This document shows positions 13,384 through 23,490 of a DNA stretch of 64,000 bases, piece by piece (position 1 is the first letter of the stretch; each line of letters opens with the position of its first letter). This DNA is from Mimachlamys varia (Eukaryota; Mollusca; Bivalvia; Pectinida; Pectinidae): assembly GCA_947623455.1 (NCBI GenBank), contig OX392534.1, positions 8,876,001 through 8,940,000 on the forward strand, read 5' to 3'. The translations under genes and the position numbers were made by a program. Below the pieces are notes generated by a model, which saw only the letters and a program-made list of their open reading frames with translations, searched no databases and was not told the origin of the DNA.

Positions 13384-13790
13384 AGGCATTCTAAGAAATC
13401 AGAGCTACAGGTTAATGACTATGAGCAAGTTATATGGTCGCAATTACTGAATCATTGAGAAATGTTCTGTATCTTTAAGTGATATGAAGAATGGCGTTTT
13501 TGAATATGCTCATTAGTGTGCTTATTTGTTGTGATTGACAATGATACTCGGTTCTCATTTTGGGAACTGCTTTCTTGGATGTGACCAAGATTTACATGGC
13601 AAGTGACGTCGATGAAGCAGAAGACGCTTACTCTACCAGAACACCTGGTCTTATTCTCTTGTACTTTTACAACGGTCCCCTATTGTAAATTTTCCTTTCT
13701 TCATATTTTGCCCCTAGTTTCAGCGATTTTGAGTTCGGTTATGGTTTTGATGACGCTTCGGTATTCCCCTATTCTTTTTCTTTATGACGT
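13384..13790 (+). repeat. Dispersed repeat family, copy d
   Basis: Plus-strand copy with the tatggtcgcaat, ttgttgtgattgacaatg, gtcgatgaagcagaagacgc, agaacacctggtc and gattttgagttcgg landmarks in the usual order. The open frame 13603-13821 lies in a different phase from the peptide-like core shared by the family. Confidence 0.75.
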
Positions 13791-13976
13791 ATCATATATC
13801 GATTATTATGGTATATTGTAAATGATATTTAGCCACCTGTCTTGTGTAATGAGCGTATCTATCCTTGTTTCATTATATGCAACAATTCACTCTATTGTGT
13901 GATATACCTTAACAATCGTAAAATGTCAGGAATGTGCTCATTAATTCATTTTAACGTACATGTATTATAATTATGT

Positions 13977-14039
13977 TGTGTATTCTAATTGTAAATACTG
14001 TGTATTTAAAATAAATAGTTTTTACAATTAGAATACACA
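13977..14039. repeat. 19-bp perfect inverted repeat
   Basis: The arms 13977-13995 and 14021-14039 (tgtgtattctaattgtaaa and its complement) flank a 25-base AT-rich spacer. It could be the remnant of a MITE or a transcript hairpin. No target duplication is evident and no gene is adjacent. Confidence 0.75.
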
Positions 14040-14499
14040 TTAAAATACCTCTGAGTGCTTTTTATAGGTATTAATATCTGTTATGACATTCCCTGCCATG
14101 AACTTGGTCAATTGTACGTAATCGAGAGCAATATCAACAGAGATTGCAGTTTATGAACAAAACCCACAACCGAGTCCTCTTTATCGAGCTTATCTAAATG
14201 ACTTTTAGCTTTTCCAAAAGTATTTGATGTGGTATTTCCTGTAATGTAATACGGAACATTTGTCTAATATTTCTTGTAATTAAATAAAAGGAAACCATTG
14301 GAATGTGATAATGTGTGCACTTTAGTGCATACCTCAATATAGTCCGTACTTTTAGATACCGTACCTACTCTGTAAACTGTATATATCAAAACGTCAACAC
14401 ACGACAGGACACTTTATACTAAAAGTTTTCTTCAACGTAGAACAAATGGTGTCTCGGTCAGAATACCCTGGCTTAACAACCGGGATAGAAGAGAAAAAC

Positions 14500-14745
14500 A
14501 ATCAGAGAATACCAAAGTGTCAATATAACCATAATCCGACCTCAAAATCGATTAAATTTCATGCAAAATATGAACAAAGGAAAGATTTACATGGAGACCC
14601 TCGTAAAAGTACAAAAGAATAAGACCTGGGGTTCTGGAAGAGTAAGCGTCTTTTGCTTCATCGTAGACACCTCCATGCAAATCTTTGTCACATCCAAGTA
14701 AACAGCAATCCTCAAAAATGATAACCGAATCATCATCGTCGATCA
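14500..14745 (-). repeat. Dispersed repeat family, copy e
   Basis: Minus-strand copy covering the middle and 3' part of the family. Here the shared frame is at its clearest: on the minus strand it runs through DEAKDAYSSRTPGLILLYF and continues HVNLSFVHIL before leaving the repeat. The upstream tggtcgccat block is missing. Confidence 0.72.
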
Positions 14746-14949
14746 CAACAAGAAGGTTAATGTTTGACAGAAAGAGAATGAATTTCATCACGTATGTCAA
14801 AGAGTTTTGTATCGAGATGACCGTGATTGGCATACTTAGATGGATGATAAGAAAAGAAGTTATCACTGCGATACAATATACATGTACACGATTATTCTTC
14901 AATTTAAATCAAGGAAAATAAATGAACTGCAAACAACCCTGACTAAAAG

Positions 14950-17450
14950 TGGTCCCATTGGATGATGTGCAGATAATAGGTTACACTTAGTTAACACGTA
15001 AACTTCATCCTCTGTTATAAGTTCTTACCATCGTGATTCTTTTCAATATAAGAGTTATACTACGATTTTGAAGTTGCTCCTTCAGTTTTGTATAAGGCTT
15101 TGAATGGGTTATATAAAAATCGAAACGAAACATTTTGGGAAAAACATTGCTTAGGGCTGATAACAACATTTCAGTTAGCTATAAGATAAATTTTATTTAA
15201 AATCGGTGGGATTTTCAAAACAAATAAAGGTTCTATAGATAGAGCTTTTGACCATAAATTTAAACCTATTGCATATAAAACCATTTAGGCCTGTTTTCTA
15301 AAAGACATTTAGTTATGACAGCATGGTCATCCAACAACACTGGAAAGCAATACACAGCAAAGCAGTACAATTGTTAGAGTCAGTGAGGAGAAGAAGTGCA
15401 GGATGAATTTCAGAAAGGAGATAGATAAGGTAACGAATACGTTATAGAGAACATATAATTATGAAGAGAATATTGTAACAATTTTAGATCAACATAATTA
15501 TGAACCATTGATAACTATTAATACTTCACAAACATATCCGGTGTATATTACATCCGTAGTTCCTATCACACTGTGTGTATAGTATGTAGTATTGTATAGA
15601 GGATAACAGACATCATTGTAGTCAGCCCACGTGTTTCCATGAAAACTTATCTTCAAGAAACAATCTCTAACATGCTGCATAAAGACACTATCCGTATGAT
15701 GTCACAATCGACTGCATAACAATAGTAAAATAGACTGACCACAGCTGTTTGTACAAATCTAATACTACATATCAAAATACTAGTATTATAGCTCCTCAGC
15801 GTAATCTACAGGCCGTCGGCTGTCGTTGATCGACCTCTTTGATAACATGTATTAACAATATGATTGATTGTGTATTTGTATTGAAAGCATGTTAGAAAGT
15901 AAACAACATCTGTTATTGAATATATAAACCCGAGCTGGTAAGTTGTTCGTCTGTTTTGTATGTCGGAGATACTGAAATGCGGTTGGTAAGTTGTTCGTCC
16001 ATTTTTTATGACTGTCCGATCACCCCCGGCCACCAGTTACCGTTAACATGCTATATATAATACACAGCCATAAAAACATTGAAATGTAAACAAAATTCGC
16101 GATTATATCTTTAATACCATATTGACAGTAAATATTGACAAAAATAAATTCTCTTAACAAATCCGTACAAAACGGAAAGCAAGGTACAGCGTTTAAAACT
16201 TCAACGTAAAACGACAATGGGTGAACACTCTGGATCAATACTTTAAACAGGGGAATAAAATAATCAAGTCGTATCTTATTGTTTTATCTTGAAACCCCAC
16301 AAAACAATTAAAAGCAAAACAAGTTGTTCCGAAACAGTAAGTGTTTCCGGTCAAACATTTGAAATTTCGTACCAGACGTTATTTCACAATTCAATACTAG
16401 TGTTGTCCATTGAAGCAACCCACACACGAAGAAAATTTGCAGACTATGAACTCATTGCAGTATGTAACGAGACCACAAAAAGTTAAATAGTTCTGATGTA
16501 TAACACTCATTTATATTTCATAAACATAAACGTGCATTTTTTAGGTGTCGATCGTAAAGCCGCATACGAGCATGATAGTGATTTCCAACATTGAGATCAG
16601 CACTCCCTTGCTAATGAAACGGGTCACATTTATGTCTTAAATATTTAGAACCACCTAGAGATCAACTAGTGTTAACAAAAATAAAAAATTGACGAGACAG
16701 TAACTTGAACACATCACAATATATACAGACTAAGAAATGAAATGATACAAAAGAAACAACATGGTGTGAAAGGTTTTCGTGATGTTGAAATATAAACACT
16801 TAGATACAGAAGGTTAGTAAGTAACGCGGCTCACAAATACCAGGTGAGGTAAATGTTTCGCCTTAATTTTCAAACTTTGAACACTGTCATACCACTTACC
16901 AAGCTGAAAACCCGTTTCCAATTTCTCATTATGAGAGCTTTCTTTTCCAAAAAGGTGGACGGCGAAATAAATATATGATTATAAACTATCTAAGAGTATC
17001 ATTTGGGAAAAATTAAATGTCCAGCAGACTGTTGGCATTTCCATGGGAACAAAATGTGCTCTAAGGTGACTTGTGTGTCGAGAAGATTATCAGAAGACCA
17101 TTGACAAATCGTTTAATTTCACTTTTAAAATCGACGATATTTTGTATATAACAAGACGTTTGCTGACCTAGTCGATCGTATATATACCCTTGTGAATCAG
17201 AGGCACAACCAACTCTTTTACATCAGCTTTACGACAAACTTTTGATTTTCCGATCGTGAACTTAAATAGTATCATCTCTGCTTCTCCAAACTATGGAGTT
17301 TACATATTGCACTACTCCTATACGTATCAGTTGTCTCATCAGATTGCATTGCGAATGTTACACGCCGCCTGCCAAAAGTTTATCGACGTGTTAAACATCT
17401 AAAACTGTCAGAGACATGTCGCAGTTGGTTCGTTATTCTAGGGTATGTTG
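14950..17450. other. Gene-poor DNA, no clear feature
   Basis: Sequence between copies e and f of the dispersed repeat. Overlapping minus-strand frames at 15498-16238 and a plus-strand frame at 16289-16486 show no recognisable domain or good splice context. Confidence 0.4.
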
Positions 17451-17469
17451 TAAATATTGAGTTTTTGTT

Positions 17470-17790
17470 ATGCATAACAAACGATTCGAGGGTTTCAGGC
17501 AGATGAAAAAATAGCAAGACTTATGGTCGCCATCCTGATCTCATTGAGAATGTTTGATATGAAGGAGGGCGTTTTTGAGTATGCTCATTAGCGTACTTAC
17601 TTGTTGTGATTGACGATGGTGATTCGGTTCCAACTCACTGAGAACGAGAAATTTACTTGGATGTGACTTAGACTGGCATGACGAGTGTTAATATTTTGGC
17701 CGTATTTTAATCGGGTTTGAGTTCGAATTATGAAAACCATAATCAGAACTCAAAACGATTGACGTTTTGGTGTTATCTGATATTTTTATA
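17470..17790 (+). repeat. Dispersed repeat family, copy f
   Basis: Plus-strand copy beginning gattcgag...tatggtcgccatcctgatc and continuing through tacttgttgtgattgac. The central gatgaagc segment is deleted and the end (gggtttgagttcg) is followed by a small internal inversion-like duplication of the same motif near 17735-17765. Confidence 0.7.
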
Positions 17791-17799
17791 AACTCGCTC

Positions 17800-19821
17800 A
17801 GGCAAAATTGGTGAAAAAATGACTTGCAACAGTGTCTTAAATTGTGCATGAGATGACGAAGGACTGTATGCCGTCAGTCAGAAATTTACGCAATAATTAT
17901 TGGTTTTTCGTATATGTTTTAAGTCGTAGTATGAAGTATGGTTGCTGCATTCTCATGTTTTCCAATACTTTACAATATGTTTCACAAAACCATACGATTT
18001 TGTATATAGTTTTTTTGTTTTGTTATCACAATGTACCTCGCGGCACCTTTCGGTTTTTCATGTCAAAATCACCTTGGTTTGCCACATCGCAATTGCGTAT
18101 ACAAATTGCATGGTTTGTCTGTATAGGAATTATGTATGCCTGTGGTATATGAGGAAACACACCACACAAATGTAGCACTAGAAATACTAAGTATGAAGGA
18201 ACGTTTTCGCCACTTTGGTTTCAACATGTTCAAAAAATGCAATTCGTTTTTACAAGAAACCAAACATTCTGTCAGATAAAGGCTCATAATTAACACCCAC
18301 GTCAAAAGAATGAAATTCCATCACGGCATGTAGAATACACTTGATTGCTGGGGACTACATTGAGAAGGGCCTACACTCCATCCGACAGAAATTGATCCAA
18401 GGGGAACAACTCGCATGACAACGCATAAAATATGAAATATTCCTGATGATCACCTCTCACTTAGCGCAAAATCGACTAAATAATTGTATGGGCATCAGTT
18501 TTATAAATTTGGGAACAATTTCGGGACTTTTATTGAAACTAATAAGATATAAGAAGAGCTATAAGAAAATATCCAGTCTGGGAACAAAAACGTTTTGGGT
18601 GGATCAACATTATGATGTCTCCCATCAGGTACCAGGCAAGCTGTCGTATTGATTGAGAGTACACACCCTAACCCTAAACCCAACCCTCTGTACTTTAGTT
18701 GCCTATTCTTCTTCTTACATCGCTGCTTCGATCTCCCTGTTACTATCTTCATTTTATCCCTTTTGTTTTGTCTTACTTTTCTTTTTGTTATTGCTGTCGA
18801 TGTTCACATTGTCATCGTTTGCCATACTTGAGAGGGTGTCAGAAAAGTAACTAAAATAGACAGGGCTTGCTTCATTTCAGTTGGATTTTCTTGTTACAGG
18901 AAGATCAGAAATAATAGTTCCATTCTACAGGAATGAAGTATTGCATTGTACAAATTAAAGTACCTCTTATAATTTTTGATAATTGAATATGCGCGATTTG
19001 TTTATATATGTGTAGACATTTCTTTGACGATTCATTGCACATTAAAATGTTCAAAAAGGAAGGTTTGTTGACGGATGATCATTAGGGAACTGCAGTTCAA
19101 CCTATGATGAGTGAGGAGTAAAAGACTGACTTACGATCAGTTTATCTTTCTCTGGTGTCGATGTATTTTGATTTGTTTTACTTGCTACATTGCAGATCTT
19201 TATAAACACAAATTTCACGTGATGGTGTCGTTTGCTTGTAAAATCTAAGGCTGTGCTAACACACGGAACATTTATTTTGCAGAAAACCATACGTTTCTTA
19301 GCAATGATTATGTTCTATTGAATAGCCCATGTAACAAACAGCAATGTCAAGTGTACATGTTCTTGAAGTAAAAACTTCCCGAGGGCGCTCCGGGTATTTT
19401 CTTGTTATTGTCACGGATTTGAATTAGTAAAAGACCCAAGATTGCTGATTAGATTATGTTACTGATGTAGACGGTGATTCCGTTTCATCTCTTGTTGGAC
19501 AGGATTCCACTTATAAGTACAACTGAATTTTATCTCATTAAAAGGGTATAACTAATAAAACAAATAAAAATGGACCACTAACATTTTGTCAAGGAATTCC
19601 TTATTTTGATACATTGTCAAGAAATTGCTTTGATACAAGCAATAGTTCGGATTTAGAAGAATGTAGTTGATGTATGATGAAGCAAAAATGCAATGATTTG
19701 ATCTTCCTCATTTTCTTTATTTCAATTGCCCAGTAATCTATTTTCGAAAGTATGTAATAATGCGGGAGGTCATTTTCTGTTCGAAATAATTGACCTTCAA
19801 TAGAAAACACATTTTTAGACA
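17800..19821. other. Non-coding DNA 3' of the PARP-finger/PC4 gene
   Basis: About 2 kb with only short frames and no domain (17844-18305, 18446-18850, 19102-19290). The stretch 18661-18690 contains acaccctaaccctaaaccc, a two-copy match to the telomere motif that is too short to call. Directly downstream of the stop codon at 19822 the minus strand runs into what should be the 3' UTR of the PARP-finger/PC4 gene. Confidence 0.4.
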
Positions 19822-20072
19822 TCATATATCAACACAATACACATCAAAGCTATCAGATATGTCCTCATTTATTTCCCCTCGGAGTTGCATCAGATTCGCC
19901 CATTCGTCCGTTGTCAAGTTAATTGGCAAATAATCCAACAGTGTCGGTTTCCCATCACTGATGGTTATGGATTCTGGGAAACCGATCGCCACTACTACTT
20001 GTCTGCTGCCGCCGAGTTCCAGTGTCCTCACACAAACCGGCCTGGTGTCCGACAGGGTCAGCGCCACGTCAT
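19822..20072 (-). CDS. Exon 2: second PC4-like domain
   Basis: Follows the acceptor ttgactacccag at 20073. The exon begins AT GAC GTG, completing an Asp codon with the G of exon 1. The frame is open to the TAG at 19822 and encodes 83 residues, alternating beta-strand-like stretches and then a TTDEWANLMQLRGEINEDI helix that parallels the helix ending the first PC4-like domain. Confidence 0.8.
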
Positions 20073-22170
20073 CTGGGTAGTCAAATAGATATCATATACC
20101 AGGTAAGTAGTAATACATAAAATACACGTATAAGTACAATAAAAATAACTACCAATAATCTGCAAATTCTCCAAACATTGTATTGTCTAATCCATATGTT
20201 AATTGCATAAATTGTTTATCTACGCACTGTAAAGAGATTTGGGTCACTATTAATGGTGCAGAATGTACGGAAAAGGACATTTAATTGTTTGTCCTTTCTA
20301 ATAATGTAGAATGTACGGAAAAGGACATTGTTGGTCCTTATAAATGATGTAGAACATACAGAAAGGACATTGTTGGTCTTTTTAATGATGTAGAACATAC
20401 AGAAAAGGATATTTGTTTGTCCTTTCTAATAATGTAGAATGTACAGACAAGGATTTTTGTTTGTCCTTTCTAATAATGTAGAATGTACAGAAAAGGACAT
20501 TTGTTTGTCCTTTCTAACGATGTAGAATATACAGAAAAGGACATTTGTTGGTCCTTTCTAAAAATGTAGAATGTACAGAAAAGGATATTGTTGGCACTTT
20601 TAAAGGTGCAGAATGTACGGAAAAGGACATTTGTTTGTCCTTTCTAATAATGTAGAATGTACAGACAAGGATTTTTGTTTGTCCTTCCTAATAATGTAGA
20701 ATGTACAGAAAAGGACATTTGTTTTTCCTTTCTAACGATGTAGAATGTACAGAAAAGGACATTTGTTTGTCTTTCTAAAAATGTAGAATGTACAGAAAAG
20801 GATATTGTTGGCACTTTTAATGGTGCAGAATGTACGGAAAAGGACATTTGTTTGTCCTTTCTAATAATGTAGAATGTACGGAAAGGGACATTGTTTGTCC
20901 TTTCTAATAATGTAGAATGTACGAAAAATGACATTGTTGGTCCTTTTAATGATGTAGAACATACAGAAAAGGACATTTGTTTGTCCTTTCTAAAAATGTA
21001 GAATGTACAGAAAATGACATTTGTTTGCCTTTCTAAAAATGTAGAATGTACAGAAAAGGATATTGTTGGCCACTTTTAATGGTGCAGAATGTACGGAAAA
21101 GGACATTGTTGGTCCTTTTTAATGGTGTAGAATGTACGGAAAATGACATTGGTGGTCCTTTTTAATTGTGTAGAATGTACGGAAAAGGACATTGGTGGTC
21201 TGTTGGTCCTTTTTAATGATAGAGAACGTACAGAAAAGGACATTGTTTGCCCTTTTTAATGATGTAGAATTAATGCACGAAAAAAGTACATCGTTGGAGA
21301 ATGTACAGAAAATGGAAGTATTGGTATTTTAAGTGTGTAGAACGTATAGAAAAAGACATTAATGAAGCGAACGTTCAGCTCATTAGGGCTTTACTTCATT
21401 CGACAATCACAAGGTCTACATATTTTTTAAGAACTCATACACGTACCTATAAGGTTATTATCTGACGTAGCTGATCCGGTCATGTTTCTCCTTTTCTTGT
21501 TTTGGGGTTCGTCCAGGTTTCTTTCTGCAGTTTTAATAGCACTGTCTATGGCGTCTCGACCCTTAAAAAGTTCTTCCCACTCCTTGATAGACAAGCGAAT
21601 GCTGGCCGAGGTAGGCAGCCAAGAATTGACCGTATCGTTCCAATAAAACTCGGTCAAGGTTACAAACACACCCTTCCTGTACCGTTTGATCTGTATATAC
21701 TTCATGGAGTCTTTATGAATACGGAACATATGTTTACCGCTTGGTCCTTTCAGCCGTGCGGCGTCAGTACTGGTCGTTTGGGTCTCTTCCCGGGAGTATG
21801 AGGAAGAGCTTGTAGCCTTGTCTTTGTTCGCTATAATTCTCTTTAACTCGTTTGTTATTCCTGTACTTTTTGACGAAGTCTTTTGAAGTTCCTTCAGTGC
21901 TGACACTACCTTTCGTTTGTCTGTTGATTTCAGATCTACATATCCTTCAAACGATGGAGAGTTCGGATCTTCTTGCTGCAAGACATCTTTGTACTTGCAG
22001 TCCTGCCAGAAACACTTAAAGTGATACCACTGTTTCTCCTCTTGATTATCCTCGCTATAACAACCCATCTTTAAACAGCCATTGGTCTTTATTGTTGTGC
22101 CACAGGCGACACATTCGTCAAACTTGGCGCTAGACCTATTATATTCCAAGCAGAAACTGATGTCACACAT
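19822..22170 (-). CDS. PARP-type zinc finger protein with two PC4-like domains
   Basis: Two coding exons, 22170-21447 (724 nt) and 20072-19822 (251 nt), join as G|AT in matching phase to give 324 residues. Residues 6-54 fit the PARP-type zinc finger, with ligands Cys20, Cys23, His50 and Cys53 (CxxC...HxxC) and the FCLEY...WYHFKCF frame; in PARP1 and DNA ligase III this fold binds nicked or broken DNA. Residues ~147-215 resemble the PC4/Sub1 fold: a strand-rich stretch, then a SIKEWEELF helix. Residues ~250-315, in exon 2, look like a second PC4-like copy. Between them lie a serine-rich linker and a basic NKKRR, a possible nuclear signal. A role in DNA-break or single-strand DNA binding is inferred from the domains; no PARP catalytic domain is present. 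Splice sites are AG|GTACGT and acccag|AT. Confidence 0.82.
20237..21345. repeat. About 45-bp intronic satellite, roughly 24 copies
   Basis: Head-to-tail units of 43-46 bp built on gtagaatgtacagaaaagg followed by acatttgtttgtcctttct. The array occupies about 1.1 kb of the 1.37-kb intron of the PARP-finger/PC4 gene. Within each unit aaaggaca and tgtccttt are complementary and about six bases apart, so every copy can fold into a small hairpin. Higher-order repetition is visible, with blocks of several units recurring (about 20436-20590 and 20641-20810). Open minus-strand frames through it are repeat artefacts. Confidence 0.93.
21447..22170 (-). CDS. Exon 1: PARP-type zinc finger and first PC4-like domain
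   Basis: Starts at the ATG at 22170, preceded on the minus strand by a GC-rich leader (gatccgcgccttccgac). Encodes residues 1-241 plus the first base of codon 242. The donor ATAG|GTACGT is a strong consensus. If translation read through it, only six further codons precede a stop, so splicing is needed to reach the second PC4-like domain. Confidence 0.85.
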
Positions 22171-23060
22171 GTCGGAAGGCGCGGATCCATAGGGAACAAT
22201 AATCTAGTTAGTCTTACAACAGGGCCGTTTTATATCGTGTCGTTATCTTGGTCTACAAACATGTAATGACACGTTCGTACGTTGATAAATCACAACATGC
22301 TTTGCTGATGAAGTACTTATCGTCGTTATCTGTCATATACTAGAACTAAGGGTATACAGTTTCTGATAAAAAATTGACGACAATCCCGTGTCATAAGTTT
22401 CTAATATTAATAATAATACTTTTAAACAAGTTGCCTTCACTATATCGCAAATAAAACATCTAATTCTGAACAAGTTTACGGTCATTTTTTAATACAATTT
22501 GCGTTTAACAAGATCCCCTCCCAAATAGCATCACAAGTCACATGTGCCGTTAATATAGCATTTTTCATTACCGAGACGTAAAATGGATATAAATAATCAT
22601 CTGATAATCATCAACGAACAGTAATAAAAGAATACAATAGTACGAATCCGAAATCAGTTACCTTAAATATTACGCAAAATAGCATACGCCTCTACGAGAC
22701 CATGTCGAGTTATTGGTTCGTCACAGATTTGATGTTGGTCAACAGGATCTCGCAGGAAAACACACCATGTCTTTGTATGATATTAAGGTTTTTGAGCAGA
22801 GTTGTTTTGTAAAATGATCTAAATTTAGGTCCACTTCCTAAATTAAATTTGTGTATTTGTCATACACGGAAAAATAAAATCTGTTTAAACTGAATACGTA
22901 TCCCTCGTTTTTTCTTTTGCTTAGAAAAATGTCAGATTACAGTTTCAAAAATCTTGATTTTCTTCTTGTATCCTTTATGATAGAAATATAGGATTGTCTG
23001 TACAGAAGTTAGTCTAACAGCTGTGTGTTAGTGTACATTGCCTCAAAGAAGCAATCAGAC
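22171..23060. other. Upstream flank of the PARP-finger/PC4 gene
   Basis: About 0.9 kb of AT-rich sequence that must contain the 5' UTR and promoter of the minus-strand gene. I see no TATA box at a sensible distance and no other exon. Confidence 0.4.
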
Positions 23061-23069
23061 GGTTAATCA

Positions 23070-23490
23070 ATACTTATATCAAATTCCTTCTGGAACACCT
23101 GGGCCCGTATTCATAAAACCGTTCTCATGCTCAAGCATAGATTTTGTGCTCAAGTCAGCTTTCTTGTAATTTACTTAAATCGTGTTGATCTCTCAAAAAG
23201 TAAAATATAAACATTGAAACAGTATTTGGCTTAAACTATCTTCAAATTATTTTCGAATATTTGGCAAAATATCATTTCATTATTGATTCATAACTAGATC
23301 AAGAAATTGGGCTTGAGCACAAAATCCATACTTGAGCATGAAAACGGTTTCATGAATACGGGCCCTGGTCTTATTCTCTTTTACTTTTTCAAGTGTATCC
23401 ATGTAAATATTTTCTTTGTTTGCCCTGGTTTGATTTTTTAATTCTGGTTTTGTTGACGTTCTAGTATTCTCTATTTTTTTTCTTCCATCA
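23070..23490 (+). repeat. Dispersed repeat family, copy g, split by a MITE
   Basis: The flanks of the MITE at 23103-23363 belong to one copy of the dispersed repeat: ttctggaacacct on the left and ggtcttattctctt on the right rejoin as the family sequence gaacacctggtcttattctc, and the copy continues through catgtaaat, ttgccctggtttgatt and ctagtattctct. The repeat is therefore older than the MITE insertion. Confidence 0.7.
23103..23363. mobile_element. 261-bp MITE with ~70-bp terminal inverted repeats
   Basis: Ends gcccgtattcataaaaccg and its near-perfect complement, with inverted similarity running about 70 bp inwards through catgctcaag and gattttgtgctcaag. The 5-bp sequence CCTGG flanks both ends (23098-23102 and 23364-23368) and occurs once in the uninterrupted dispersed repeat, so it is a good target-site duplication. 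The element encodes no protein and must depend on a transposase supplied elsewhere. Confidence 0.88.

Noticed and set aside
14552..14921. Overlapping open frames on both strands
   Set aside because: Mostly inside dispersed-repeat copy e; not an independent gene.
18661..18690. Telomere-like ccctaaccctaaaccc
   Set aside because: Only about two copies; too short to be an interstitial telomere.
20216..20976. Open minus-strand frames in the 45-bp array
   Set aside because: Periodic by-product of an intronic satellite between two well-defined exons.
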